A model generated the notes under the pieces. It did no database searches. It had not been told where the DNA came from and saw nothing but the letters and a program-made list of their open reading frames with translations. DNA of 64,000 nt, from the NCBI GenBank assembly GCA_037783545.1, contig JBBELK010000399.1, forward strand, positions 248,001 through 312,000, written 5' to 3'. This stretch comes from Henricia sp. BOLD:AAB3569. Its lineage: Eukaryota > Echinodermata > Asteroidea > Spinulosida > Echinasteridae. Positions 47,054 to 60,700 of the stretch are shown one piece after another. Position 1 is the first letter of the stretch. Each line of letters starts with the position of its first letter. The position numbers were made by a program, and so were the translations under genes.

Positions 47054-47485
47054 AATAGTGAAATAAGCACTGTAATAATACCAATTTTATTACAGTATTA
47101 CATATTTTGTATAAACATGACGGTTCAGGCAAAATTTGAAATTCCAAATATGACACAGGTGTTAATACTGAAGTAAAGAACAGATATTCAAAAGATGACT
47201 GACTTAGTACCTAGGCTTAAGTACCTGACGCAGTCCGGTCATGTCGGAGTTGCCAGACTAAATGCAGTGCAAAAGGTTACTCAGTGCGCTGAAAGATTCG
47301 TGTCTGAAGTTGCGACCCAACTGCGGCCTTGAATGGAGGCTAGTAACTAGTGGACAAAGTATTGCGTGCGCTCGGGTATGGTTTCAGAAAAAAATTCAAC
47401 AATAGGTCAGATTTCTGTGCAGTCTTTGACAACGCAACAAGTCTGTTTTTAAGTCGAGACAACACTATGTCCGACACGGTACGTC

Positions 47486-47757
47486 AAAACTACAGCCGAG
47501 CGGTCTAGTACGTCAAACTCAAGTTCCTGTACGTGGCAGTAATAGAATGTGGGTTCGATTCCGGGCCGTGACGGGTTGTGGCACTTGTGCTCTTGAGCAA
47601 GGCACTTAATCACACTTATTCCGTCTTTCAGAAGGGATGTAAAGCTGTTGGTCCAGTGTGTTAGGTTTCGGTAACGCACTTTAAAGATCCCAGAGCATTC
47701 TTTCGTGAAGAGCAAGGGTCTCCCGGTGTCTCTGGCCATTTCTAATTCAACTTAGAA
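47486..47757 (+). mobile_element. SINE family 1
   Basis: GGGTTCGATTCCGGGCC is box B. The body has TTGAGCAAGGCACTTAATC and AGCTGTTGGTCCAGTGTG. Confidence 0.75.
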
Positions 47758-48429
47758 GTTGATAGTTATTAGAATATCTATGTTAATTGATCCCATTCCT
47801 GTAATTGGCGGTCCTAATTTGGAGTTTTTATTAAGCACAATATAAAAATAATACCGGTAAAAAAAACTCCTGAGTACTTTTCAAAATAATATGATAAAAG
47901 TTGAAACCTCTTAAACAAATTTGGTATCAGAGATTATAACATATGATAAAAAATTGAACTTAACTAAAGTTAACTTGGAAGAAAGACTTCAAAACCTCAA
48001 GAAAAAGAAGAGAGTTATTGTAAACACTTTAAAACTCCAGAGGAAAATATTTTATCTTTATAAATGTTAAATATTTATTAGTCTCCCCGATCCCCGAAGT
48101 ACATCATGGCGTTAGTGTTAGTAGACACAGTATTTATCCCAAATTAGTTCAAAATAAAATATGCAGAATAGTTCTGTATTGGGAGTACTGTTTTCAATGT
48201 TTTGGAAGTTTTTGATGTTTTAGGAGTTGGAAGAATTGCCAATTTTGTTGGTAGTCTTTTATAAATTTTAGGACATTTTGTAGTTATCTTTGTGTCCTTG
48301 GCAAACTTGGAGCCAGTTTGATTAATGACTCGAGTTGACCAATGGTCAAATGTCATCCTGGCGACAAACATGCGCACTAACTTTTAAGTGCGAAGGCCTT
48401 CGGTTAGTCAACTGTTCCGCGCAAAACGC

Positions 48430-48560
48430 TGCATCAACTCCAGTGGCGGATCTAGCCTCATTAAAATACAGGAATACAATGGATTTCAGTGGGTCCGACC
48501 CCCTGAATTCCATTGTATTCCTGTATTTTAATAAGGCTGGATCCGTCTCTGAACTCAATA
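48430..48560. repeat. Hairpin with ~40-bp arms, 3' of BLTP1
   Basis: CTCATTAAAATACAGGAATA through CAATGG is mirrored by CCATTGTATTCCTGTATTTT through AATAAGG. The loop includes GGGTCCGACCCC. Confidence 0.85.
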
Positions 48561-48741
48561 CCTGGTGTGTACCAGTGTCCAGCGTGACTGTGCCCTGTGG
48601 GCTGGTTCTAAATGGTCGACCAGACACGACTAACCATCGTTGACTAGACTGCGTTCAGCTGGAAATAGTCAAACTATAGTCCGCAATCGAACTTGCCCAT
48701 ATTTGGCTTTGGGTACGGTTCAATTTCTCGCCCCTATTTCT

Positions 48742-51700
48742 TTAGTCGTTGTCTTTGATAAATTTGATGAGTTTTTCCATGAGCACGGCTAGTGTTTTGT
48801 CTAGCGGATCCATAGCTCCACGTTGCATCCATTTGGGGATGGTCACTCGAGCGTGGGAGAAGCCGAGTTTCTGTAAGATGTAATCGACTCCGAGGGGCTC
48901 GATTTGCTTACCGCCCCAAGACAATAACCTGCAAAGAAAAGGATGAAACAATCTCAAGTACAGCAAAATCTTGACTTCAATCAAATGTGACTGTCGGCAA
49001 AACCTAGACAAAGCCAAAATCTTTAAGTGTATTTTATGAATCTACACTTAATTCTGAACATATCCTCAAAATTTGATGAAGTTATCTCAAAATTTGACTA
49101 AGATATGACCTCCCATTTGATCTGGAATTTGGATCATCTACGCCAAGTCTTTTTTCTTACAAGATTTTTAAAAGATAGGCCTCACAAAAACACATTTTTG
49201 GACAAAAGAGCGACAACCTTTTTATGGACAGAAAAACACATTTTTGGACAAAAGAGCGACAACCTTTTTATGGACAGAAATTGTGTCAATAGGTACATGG
49301 GTGTGTGATGTTTAATTAGCTCACGGCAGAGATGCTAACATTGCAATTTGAAAAAGAGTAATTTGCCACAGGCCACCCACTTTGGACTGCCCCCTGTCAT
49401 GGCTGCTCGTGCAAAGGTTCTATACCTGATTGTGGGCTCAAGTTGCCACGTAATGCACTGGAATTCACGCCAATCGCTCGCACCGCTAGATGGCGTGATC
49501 TCACTGGTACCCGCTGTAGCTGGTTCCTGAAGACGTACTCCCTCATGCTCTGCTGTGGGCTGGAGTGTGGGTCGTCCGGATACAGAGTTGCGATGAAATT
49601 GCGTGGCTGTGAAAATAAACGAATAAATTCTTACTTGGTGGATTCTTGAAAAGCACACGTCTGTTCTGGTGGTGTTAACAAAATAAAGCACTAAAGTGAA
49701 AATGTCACCCTTTGTGCGTTGCCAAGGTTACTGGGACTACACTAATACCAGTGAACTGTTTCCCTGTGCTTTACCAATGGACGTTTCAGATTACCAGTGA
49801 TTGTTTAGACCCAGTTAGCTTGGCAATTGAAATCACACTTAAGAAGTCTATTATTGCTACCATCAGGAAATCACCAGAACCATTTCGCTTCAACTAGGTG
49901 GCTGCCTGGCCAAGGCGCACAACCCTATCAGCAGTTAGATTGTGGCATTCCCCCTACAGGGTACTCTTAGCACTGTTGCCATTATTACCACTGCCATCAG
50001 GGAATCACCAGAACCATTTCACTTCAACTAGGTGGCTGCCTGGCCAAGGCGCACAACCCTATCAGCACTTAGATTGTGGCATTCCCCCTACAGGGTACTC
50101 CTGGTGCTGTTGCCATTATTACCGCTGCCATCAGGGAATCACCAGAACCATTTCGCTGTGCCTCATAGCTCAGCTGGTAGAGCAACTGCTTGGAGAGTCA
50201 GAAGTCTCGGGTTCAAATCTAGACAAGGTACACATGATTTTTCTCTCATCTCAAAGTTTGGTTAGAAATATGTGTAAAACAGGCCAATAATGGTAGATTT
50301 GGGAAACGAAATTGGACGTACCTTTGTCTTTATGGCTAATGTAAGCCGTGGCAAATGCGTGAAGAAACAAGATGAGTTCAATATCCATAGCCACGTTGAT
50401 GTGATCCGTGAATTGGGTCACAAAACTGACGGTTACCGCCTGCGGAGGACCTGCAAAATTAAACAAATTTGTTTTTCTTAATCCCAGTGGAATTTGTAGG
50501 GAAAATGGCAATACTTTTATTTAGTATCTGGTAAAAAAAAAAAATAATAATAATAATTATACTCTGATAAAGAATGAGGTTGAGAGATGTAACATTTTAT
50601 CGGTCAGTGACATGTATGACCACGTCTTGTCGCAAGGCTGACTGCACCAGCCTCTGTCAGAGCCGCTGAGGCAGGGTGCGCCACTCTCCCTGAAGTGCCT
50701 TCCTGAGCTCCTGCACGTCTAAGGGGGATTCCTGAGCACGTCTTTGGGGGATTCACAGCTCCAAAGGTCTGCTCAACCCATGCAGGTTCAATCAGATTGA
50801 AAACCCAACAAACTTGGTTTTCTGAGAGCCTTTAACTGCAGGATTCTCCCAGAAACAGAAAATGCCACATTTCATTACTGTGGGAATCACTTTGTTCAAA
50901 CAGGTCCTCTTGGACCTGGAGGAAATCACTGAAGCAAAACAGTCTTGAAAGCGATTCCAAAGTGATTGGTCGATCAATGCCTCGTTATCCACAAGTTCAC
51001 TGCATTCTACAAACTTCTGTTCTGACCAAGAATTTTTTTAAAAAGAAAACTGCATTATTTTGAACTGTATAAATGACATGGCAATTCGTCATAATATTAA
51101 GGGGCATTGCAGATGATCATGTGGTCAGACTTTATCACAAGCCGTATGCTATAATCAGATCTAGTCCCCTGTCTCCCTCTACCTACCGTGGAGTGCAGGG
51201 CTATGAGTAGACTGCATGTGGTTAGACTTCATCACCATCTGTAGTTTGGGCAGTGCAAAGATTGGATCGGCAGTATGCCTGATGGTTTCCTTAGAGCTGA
51301 ACGCTGCCATTCGACTGGAAGTCAGTATGTGTTCGAACTCTGTCGACAAGTTAAAACAAGATTCAAACGTTAACAATTTGGCCGTTTAACACTGTTGAAA
51401 TTAGGCCCAAAAAGGGTTACAAATAGTGTGACAACATGCCTTTCGAAAAACCCTGTGTACAAATTTCAAATATACGCTCGTAACCAGGACGGCCTAAAAT
51501 GTAACACAAGTGTCTGTCCCGGTTACGCGCGTATATTGGAAGTTTGTACACAGTGTTTTTAAAAAGGCATGTGGTCACACTATTTGTAACCCTTTTTGGG
51601 CCCAAGTTATCTCTTCAGAACAACTGAAACTTATTTCTTTTATTTTGAGACCAGACAAAGGTATTTCCTGGAAAACATGGTCTGGGTTGCCAAAATGCCC

Positions 51701-54700
51701 CCTTTACCGTGGAAAGACGCATATACATTTAATAAAAATATTTACAAAATGAAGCAATTACTAAAAATTTAATAGAAAATCACAATACACGTAAATGAAT
51801 CCTAGAATATACACTCAACTAACCTTCGGGTGCTTTGATGGCACAGACATACTGGAAACACTGATCGATCGTGCCGTTAGTCGGGAAATGGTGGCGCTCC
51901 GTCCTAGTGACGCGGTAGATGACCCCCATTGACCCTTCACCTCGCTCTGTTTGGCAGTGACCCAGATTGAAGACTAAATCCTCGATGATGTTTGTCGCTC
52001 CTTGGCCTGGTAAAATATTTGAAGAAAAGTTGATTAATTTAGGGGCCGTCCACATTTTCACGGTTCTAAAAGAATATGAAGGGGGAGGGGGGTCGAGGGC
52101 TGCGTAGGACTTTACATGCACTGTAAAATGTTGACATTAGTGACGGGGGGAGGGAGGCGGTCTTGAAAAATACTAATCTCTGTATAACTGTGAAAATGTT
52201 GACAACTTTGGACGGCTCCTTAACAAAATCAACAGTATCGTCAAGAACGCCACGTAAACACTTTAATAGGATCCCTTTCACTGGCAGCCATGACAGGGGA
52301 CAGGTTTTCATGTTTAAATGATATGACAATATATTCATAAAGTGCTTACTCATGCATGGCACATGATAACAATGCGATTGTCCTTTAAGATGGCTGTTGT
52401 GTAATGGGTCTATTTAAAGTTCAGGAGCTCAGAAAGGCACTTCAGGCAGAGTGGCGCACCCTGCCTCAGTGGCTTATACGGAGGCTGGTGTAGTCAGCCT
52501 TGCCACAGGATGTGTTCATACACATACTGACTGATACAATAATGTTACATTTCTTAGCTTCCTCAATTATTTAGTCAGAGTGTAACTTGCATTTGTTTGC
52601 ATTCATAAAGCACATTTTTCTGCTATCAAACAACTTTATGAAATTGGGCCAAGTTGACAGACACATTGAAATCTTACCGTCGGTTTTACTCAATTATTTA
52701 GTCCGAGTGTAACTTGCATTTGTTTGCATTGAAATCTTACCATCAGTTCTACTTGGTTTGATCGGCACAGCTTCCGTCTCAAAGTGTATCTCTGGTTCTT
52801 GTAGCGTAAAGAGCGCCCACGAGCTAGCTCTGAAGTTAATACCATGGAAGCAGGCTAGCATGGCGCGATTGCCGCTCAGTCGGACGTGGCCTCCCAATGT
52901 CAGGTTGCCTGCGTGCCACTGCGGAGGCAGAAGCTTGCTGTTGGTACGGCAGCTCTGGAGCAACGCGAAGGCCGGCTGCCAGTGGCGATGGTAGTTTCTC
53001 TCGGCTAAATGGGATGTCAATTTATGGATCAAACGTTTTTAGGAAAAGATTGACTTACAGTAAAACTGACAAACTTAAATTGAAATACACACTAGACCGA
53101 GTCCAAATATTTAAATGTCAAGTACCCTGGCTGAGTGGTTTAGGTCACTGACTCGCAATACTCGGGTGAAAACTTGGGGTTGCGGGTTAGATACCTGGCC
53201 GTGGTAGCTGTGCCTTTGAGCAAGGCACTTAAACACACTTGCTCCATCCTGTATAGAAGGAATATAAAGCCGTTGGTCTAGTGTGTTGTGCAACGCGCTT
53301 AATAAATCCCAGAGCATTCTTTCGTGAAGAGTCAGGGGATTCCCCGGTGTCTCTGGTCGTCGCCTGCCAATGGCGCCACCCACCTATGTATCTCGATGTT
53401 TAGGTGGAAGACACTTCATGCAATTCAGCCTATGGACTGCAAATTGAAGTTCCATAAACCCATTAAAAAGTTTCTTTACATGTATGCTTATCTATGAGAG
53501 CCCGTTGGCAATACAAATAACTGTACATCGATAGGACAGTGCACCTGTAAATACAACTCTGGCAAAATTTAACAGACATTTTGAATTGGTTATTTTTTAA
53601 GAATTAAAAAACATGTCCCACCTTGAACGGTAAGCCTCTCCAAGCTACGAGTACTGCTGCTCTCACTCTCAGTATGCGTGCCTTCGCTGGACGGCTGACT
53701 AGAAGCGCTCCCTAGCTGCCAAGACGCCAACATACGCTTACTGCTCTGGAACTGTTGACTGAAGAATTCTTCAAGTCGGGACGTCATCTTGATTAGATCC
53801 GGGGTACTGGAACGCGACAGCATGAGTTGAAAGGTGTCCCATTCAAGCTGGCCGTGGAGGTAGACTGATGAGGACCTAGGAACAAAAAAAGAGGGGTTGG
53901 CGTAGTGGTTGTTTCCCTGCATTTTCACCTCTGGTGTCCCAGGTTCGATTCCTGGAGGTGTTTGTAGATTGGATTTGCAGTCCCTACTTGACCGCGTGGG
54001 TTTTCCCCGGGAGATTTCTGTGCCGATAATTGCAAGATTCTCCCAGAAACAGAGAATGCCAAATTTCATTAATATGGGAATCACTTTGTTCAAACAGGTC
54101 CTTTTGGATTTCGAAGAAATCACTAAGGCGCGAGGTCAAAATAGAAACGGTCTGTATACCGGGAAACGGTACATAAACGATACACTGTTGCATTATGCAA
54201 GGTTTTGAGTGAGCAAGCAAACGGTTCAGCTGGTCTGGCCAAACGGTAGATAATTGGCAGTGTTCAACCCACCCGTGTTCGCTGAACAAACGGTTTTCTG
54301 CCCACAGACAAACGGTTCCAAGAGGGATTAACTTGAACCATTTACCGGTATACAGACCGTTTGTATTTTGACCTCACGCCTAACATAGACTAGCCTTAAA
54401 AGTGATTCCAAAGTGATTGGTTGATTATCACTAAATTCACTGAATTCAGCAAATTTCTGTTCTGATCAAGAATCGATATTTTAATAAAATTGCATTTCTG
54501 TTTTTTGAACCGTATACGACGGAATCAACTTAAATAAAAAGAACACCTCCCTACCTGCTGTGGCTGATGTCAGCTCCGGTCATCTCGGCAAGTTTCCATT
54601 CGTCGTTCAGATTGACGTGGACTTTATCCAGCCTCTGGATCACGATACTAGATCCCATGTAGTCAATACGGACCGTCAACAAACCAAGATCGGACTGTAG

Positions 54701-54741
54701 CCGCTGGCTGGGGGCATGGGATGGTTGCTGGCAATGGCTTA
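48742..54741 (-). CDS. BLTP1: BLTP1 exons, C-terminal block (8 exons)
   Basis: Exons: 54741-54555 (LLTVRIDYMGSSIVIQRLDK), 53875-53622 (YLHGQLEWDTFQLMLSRSST, PDLIKM), 53004-52741 (RHWQPAFALLQSC through FHGINFRASSWALFTLQEPE), 52006-51824 (DLVFNLGHCQTERGEGS), 51339-51187 (DPIFALPKLQMVMKS), 50450-50322 (VTQFTDHINVAMDIELILFL), 49606-49426 (DWREFQCITWQLEPTIR) and 48928-48742 (LLSWGGKQIEPLGV, VMDPLDK-like AMDPLDKTLAVLMEKLIKF, stop at 48744). The 54741 start assumes acceptor CCATGTTCCCAG, the only nearby site in phase. Confidence 0.94.
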
Positions 54742-57700
54742 CTGGGAACATGGGATAATAAAAGGCATTCATAAATACCTTAGACAGTTTACGCATCCCT
54801 ATTGGTTGAAAGCACATCACGTGGGCAGTTTTAAACAAAGGATAAATGCCCAGTCAGTCTTGAACACTTTTGAGCCTGACTCACGGCCGTGCCCATACCC
54901 TGGTCAGCGCATATGGAACATGCACATGCACACACAAACTGCACGCCCCTGCAAGCAAACTATGCACTGTGACAAGTATCCGGTCGTGTGCATGCACGTA
55001 CAACACGCTTGCATTATGCGTAACTTGCGCGATCGAACAAAAACAACTCAACGCACAGTTAGCAGTTTATACGAACGCAATAGAAAGTTAATTCGTGCAA
55101 ACCATGCCTGGTGGCTCGGGCCATTATCAGCGTCCAGGACCCTAGCCAGTTTTAAACGTATGTCTAAGACTGGCCAAACTTACTTTTAATCCCTAAATAG
55201 AGGTCAACTAGAACTCATGTAGTTAATACGGACAGAGAAAGTCATTTTAAAGGCACAATTTTATAATTTGCAAGACAAACACTCAATGGCAAATTCCAAT
55301 AAGTAAAACAGTTTTTTGTGGGATATAACACAGTTTGCCAATAATACAAATGTATAGGACCACAAATCGAGAATGTACCGACAACATTATGGCGTTTATT
55401 GTAATGAAACTCTTCAAATTAAGACTTGTCCAAGTCCTTACATGTTCCGCCGAGCTGCTCGATAACCACTTGACCTCCGATGACCCCGCCCTTCGCTTCA
55501 AAGATACTTTTCTTCAAGCATGTACACATCTGCATCTCCTTACGTCCGACGCTGTCAATGGACACGTAGCCCTGAGTTCGCAGGTCTGTCGTGGACCAAC
55601 TGCGAGTTAAAAAAAAGTGTAAATTACGTAAATTTGTGGAGAAATTATATCAGTATCTCATCACTGTTATGTGGACACAAGTATACCAATTGTGAGATGG
55701 GCTGCAAAACAAACAACACACATACAGTTGTAGTCAGAAGTTTACATACAACTGTGTTAAAACTGGTGTGCTTAAACTTGCGTTGTCACCATTGTTGTAA
55801 CAGTCTTTACCAAAGTCGTGATTTTGTGGAATTCCTCACGTGCATGCAGTACTTAAAACATAGCTTGTACACCTTGCAATGGTCCGGGTAGTCCTGTTTT
55901 ACCATTTTGGGTGATGATGGTAGTGGTGTGCATGTATGTAAACTTCTGACTTCAACTGTACTTCCAAAACTTGTAATTTTTTACAAAAACATGTACATGT
56001 CAAATTTTCATTTACGTTCATCTAAATATCACATAATCCACATGGTCAAAGTTAAAGTCATCAAAAACAACAGCAAATTTTGTAGCTCAAGAAATGTAGT
56101 TAAAATAAAAAGTGCACTTACACCGTGCTTCCCATGACGTTACTCATATTCATATGGATATCCAGCTTGGTGAAGTTAACACCGACACGCACGCTAGTAT
56201 GCCAGCTAGGGCCCGCCTTGACCGTACCCCCGGCTGAGCTGCCGCTTCCGCTACTGCTGTGGGGACGCGAATCGGTCGGCAAGTTGGCTAAACCGTCGGA
56301 GTCAGTGTCGTACAAAGTGGACAATTGACGCTTCGGGTTTGAAACTGTGGAAAGAACATTACAGTTTAAGGAGCATGTACAAATTACGTTTTTAAACCCA
56401 CCCCCCCCCCCCCCCCCCCCCCTCCCTCAGCCGCCTTTTTTCCATGGGTGTTGAGATTTTGATACTATAGAGCGTGATCCAATTCCGTCCCTCATGCGTG
56501 AGAGATGCAAATCGAGAGACAAATGCCCTTCCTTAGTCAACAACAAATGAAAACTAAAGTGAACCTGTTTGTTTACCTTCTACTGATGTTAATACACACA
56601 CCCAGTTTATCACATGTTGAAATTGACTAGTTTTATGCGGAGGTTGTTTTTATGCGTGAGGGACAGATAATCAATAAAATCGACAAAAAAGTCAATTTTT
56701 TACATGCGTTTTCAACTATTTCTTGAAAATGTGATGGCACAGTGTGCCCAGTCAAATTCATTCTGTTAATTTTTGTAATATGATTGTAAAATATGGATAT
56801 TTCTTTACAGATCGAGGTATTATTTGGATTAATTTAAAAAATTTTGAAGTCTTCATCCAGTATTTATATCTATATCGTTTGTAACATTTTTCTTATTACC
56901 ATTTTTAAAATTTTGCATTTTCAATTTGCATATTTTCAAGGATATCATTGAAAAACTACCGATGTTTTGTAAACTAATTTATCTGGTTCCATAAAGCAGT
57001 GCAGTAATTACACATACCTTTTTGCTTCCACATCCAAAGTGGGGATTGCAAATTTCCCGTTTTCTTCTCATGGATAGTACTTTGGGGAGGCATTTTATAT
57101 GATTATTAGGTTAAAACAAAAAACATTTTTCTGAACAGAGTTTTAAGACCGTACCAGTTGGCGACGCAAGACCCTTGGACTCGGAAACAACAGGACTGGA
57201 GTGCTGCGATGATTGGACACCGAAGACACTTGGTGAAGGGGGAGGGAAGTCCCTCCTAGGGGGCTTCTTGGGGACGTAAGGCGTCTTCTGAGGGGAGTAG
57301 TATTCCTCCTCATAGTCGGAAGATGATGCGCTGCTGCTTAAGGAGGCTAGAAAGACAAATTAAAGAAAAATATTCGTTTAACAAGATGATGAAACTTGCG
57401 TCAGTTGGGGCAGCCTTTTTCAGACACCACACGCATAAATTTGATGTGTGTCACCTCAAGAAAATTCAGCATGGGGGGAATTTAAAATCACAGATTCACA
57501 AAAACTATTTAAATTCAAATTGATTTTGCAGTTTTCACTCCAAATTCCCTCTGTGGTGCGTTTTCCTGAAGCGACGCACGTCAAGTTTATGTACGTAACA
57601 CGTGAAAAATGTTCAGTCTGAATCCAGCCTTACGGATATTAACGGGCGTCGGAAGGATTTTCACAGTGGTATGGTCAAAAAAATATTTAGTACGCAAACC

Positions 57701-60700
57701 CATAAAATTGCTACGCTGTGCCGGCAGAGTACAGAGTTTCGCGGGCCTGGAATTGTTGAATTTGTTTTTTTACGAAAAGTGGTACGGTCAAGACCGTAGT
57801 CACCGTATAGCTTCCAGGATCAAATTCAGGATCAAATTCAGGATCAAATTCAGGATCAAATTCAGGATCAAATTCAGGATCAAATTCAGTCAAAAGGATC
57901 CTTGTAATTTTTGATAACTTAAGACATTTCTGAAGAAGCCTTTTCAAAATTACTCTCACGCATATGACAACTCATGAGTTACTCCGTTCTTTGGCCGTTC
58001 AGCCCGATATCAATGTGCGTGATTACTGACATGTATCCAGTCTGATCTTGCCATTCCTTATATTGATCCATGAGTCACACCTGATGACAGCTGGCTGTCG
58101 CTTTCTTGAGCCGTCTGTTCTTCCCCCAGGAACAGCCTCTTAACGATGCTCTTACGATACCATGCCTTGGGGAATGCCATCATCTCAGTCAAACGTCGCA
58201 TGTCGTATTTGAAAGCCGCTGTGCCAATGTCGCACAAAACTGGAGGTACGACAAAACGTGTTACAGAGATTGAATATTGACACCATTAATAGTGTATTAA
58301 CTTGTAAAGAGGTCTAGATCGCCTTTTGGGATCAAAATAATATTTTCCTACAAATGCCGTTATCTTCTTTCAAAATATATTAAAGTAATAATTTATTCAA
58401 AAAAGATAGCTTATAGGATTTTTTTTCTAACCTAACAGTCATATAAAAATACCTCCCCAAAATACTATCCATGGGAGGAAAACTGGAAATTTGCAATCTC
58501 CAATTTGGATGTGGAAGCAAAAAGGTTGGTGTAATCACTGCATTGCTTTATGGAACCAGATAAATTAGTTTACCAAACATTGGTGGTTTTTGGACGATAT
58601 CCTCGAAAATATACGGATTGAGAACGCGAAATTTCAGAATGGTAATAATGAGATAAATATGACAAATGATATGGTATCAAAATCTCAACACCCATGGAAA
58701 AAATGGGGGCGTCAAAAATGTGATCTAGTCATGCTCCTTTAGGCCCCCAAAAGGGTAGCAGATAGTCTGACAACATTTCTAAAAACTCCCTGAAACCTCC
58801 CTAGATTTCTTATTAAGTTACATAACAAGGAAGGACAATTTTTAGAATTTGGAACTTCGGAATTTTGTACTGTCCAGCATTTGATCAAACAGTTCTTTAT
58901 AGAACTAACATCTACTAGCAAAAATAGATAATCCATATGGTATTCCGCAAACTAAAAACAAAAACAACTTACTCGAAAACTGGTTGTTGTTCTGTGAGGT
59001 ACTCGGCGACACCGACAAAACTGGTGACTTTGGACGCTCGTCCCTAAAAAAGGGCGGAGACTGCTGATGAGTTTGTGTGCGTGGCATAGCCCACGGTTCA
59101 CCCTGCTGTCTTGCCTGTTGTGGGTCCTGCTGGGTACCGGCTAACGATTCTACACCTTGGCCTATGGAGGTTGCTGATGCTGAGGCCATGGATACCAGTT
59201 TGCGGGAACGCGACATGTTTATTTTGATGAATTCTACTTTGAGAGAGAGCGCGTCTTTTCTGGAGAGGTTTGGCCAGGGCGAAGTGCTGTCGTCTTCTGC
59301 TAAAAATATAAACAAAATGAAAAAAATATGTGACATCTCGATTGTCCAGCTTCACGAGGTGAACTTCTTAAAGTTATGAAATCCTAAAAGTAATTTTTTA
59401 ACATGGATATTTTTATGTCCTCTTCTATTTATCTGCCATTTTTCTCAGAGGAAAACGCAAGAAATATTTTCATTTCACCTGTTCGTCCTTCCACTTCTTC
59501 CATAACCCTGTCTCGTCGTTGCGTTCCGCCGTAAGGATGAAAGACGTAGAGAGAGAAATCGGACATGACAGCTGCGGCGCTTAGTCCGATGCGGTCCTGG
59601 CCTTCGCCCGATATTGCACTGCCTGGTAGAACGATAAATAATACAATATTCAAAGAACAAATTCTGACAATTTTATCTAATGGTTTTACATCAAACAGTT
59701 CTCAAAATGATCTTGTGACGGATATCTCATCTCGGAAATTAGGTCCTATAGATCTATGACTTGTGATAAGCCAGATAACTACGCCGGAAGATCTTTTGTT
59801 CTTGAAAATCATGAGATTGATTAACCCTAACTTCCTAGGATTGAGGGTTAGGGGCCGTCCAAAGTTGTCAAAATTTTCACGGTTCTATAAAGTGTAGGAA
59901 GAGGGGAGGGGAGGGGGAGGGGGAGGGGAGAGGGGAGAGGGAGGGGAGGGGGAGGGGGGGTTGAGGGCCACGTAGGACTTTACATGCACTGTAAAATGTT
60001 GACAAGTAGTATTTCGGGGGAGGGAGGGGATCTTGAAAAATACCACGCTCTGTAGAACTGTGAATATGTTAAAAATAAGTAAATTCTGAAAAGATTGTTA
60101 TACCCGATGTTGAATCCAGCGAAGCATTGCCATCCATAGTTAGCTGGTCTATCTGGGTGTTACCCCGGGATGAAAACGCAAACTCCACTGTGGGAAGTTT
60201 TAGAAGACATTCCACCTGGCAAAAAAAAAATTTTAACGAGGTCTCACAAGAACCAGTTTTGTTTTAAATATTTACCTCGTACAAATGTGGATAATATTAA
60301 AAAGAATCTAGGCACCATCGATCGTTGAAGATGGTGAAGCGAAAGCGGAGGGTAAAATCGTTTGTAGCCCACTGCTTGCCGCATCGCACCAGCCGCGCAC
60401 CGCACACGTGCACGCATCACGCAAAGATGGCGCTTGCTTAGGGATTATACACATCTGCTTCGCTACTCGTTGCAGTCTCGGTCTGCTCGCCGAGCGGCAC
60501 AGTACATACATGTACACAGCGCTCTAGGTCATGGCACTTGCATGGCGACTAGACTTGCACAAGTTTGCTTCACAAAATTACTAAATCAATTGAGGGCGCT
60601 CGTTAAAAAAATATAGCCCACTGGAAGGGCAAAAAAGCGGAAAATAAAATGTGGATCGCGGAGCACACAACAGAAAAGTGGACATCTGCTAAAAATCAAA

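Noticed and set aside
49426-49606. Alternative frame starting PRNFIATLYPDD in this BLTP1 exon
   Set aside because: It reads well but breaks phase at both junctions. The frame giving REFQCITWQLEPTIR joins both neighbours and matches BLTP1.
50158-50231. tRNA gene on the plus strand
   Set aside because: Acceptor arm does not pair; it adjoins a tandem repeat, as a SINE head would.
53862-53880. CTGATGAGG as a hammerhead ribozyme core
   Set aside because: Part of a BLTP1 exon on the other strand; no flanking stems or GAAA partner.
57609-57914. Repeated RIKF / EFDP peptides
   Set aside because: Translation of the 12-bp repeat AGGATCAAATTC within an intron.
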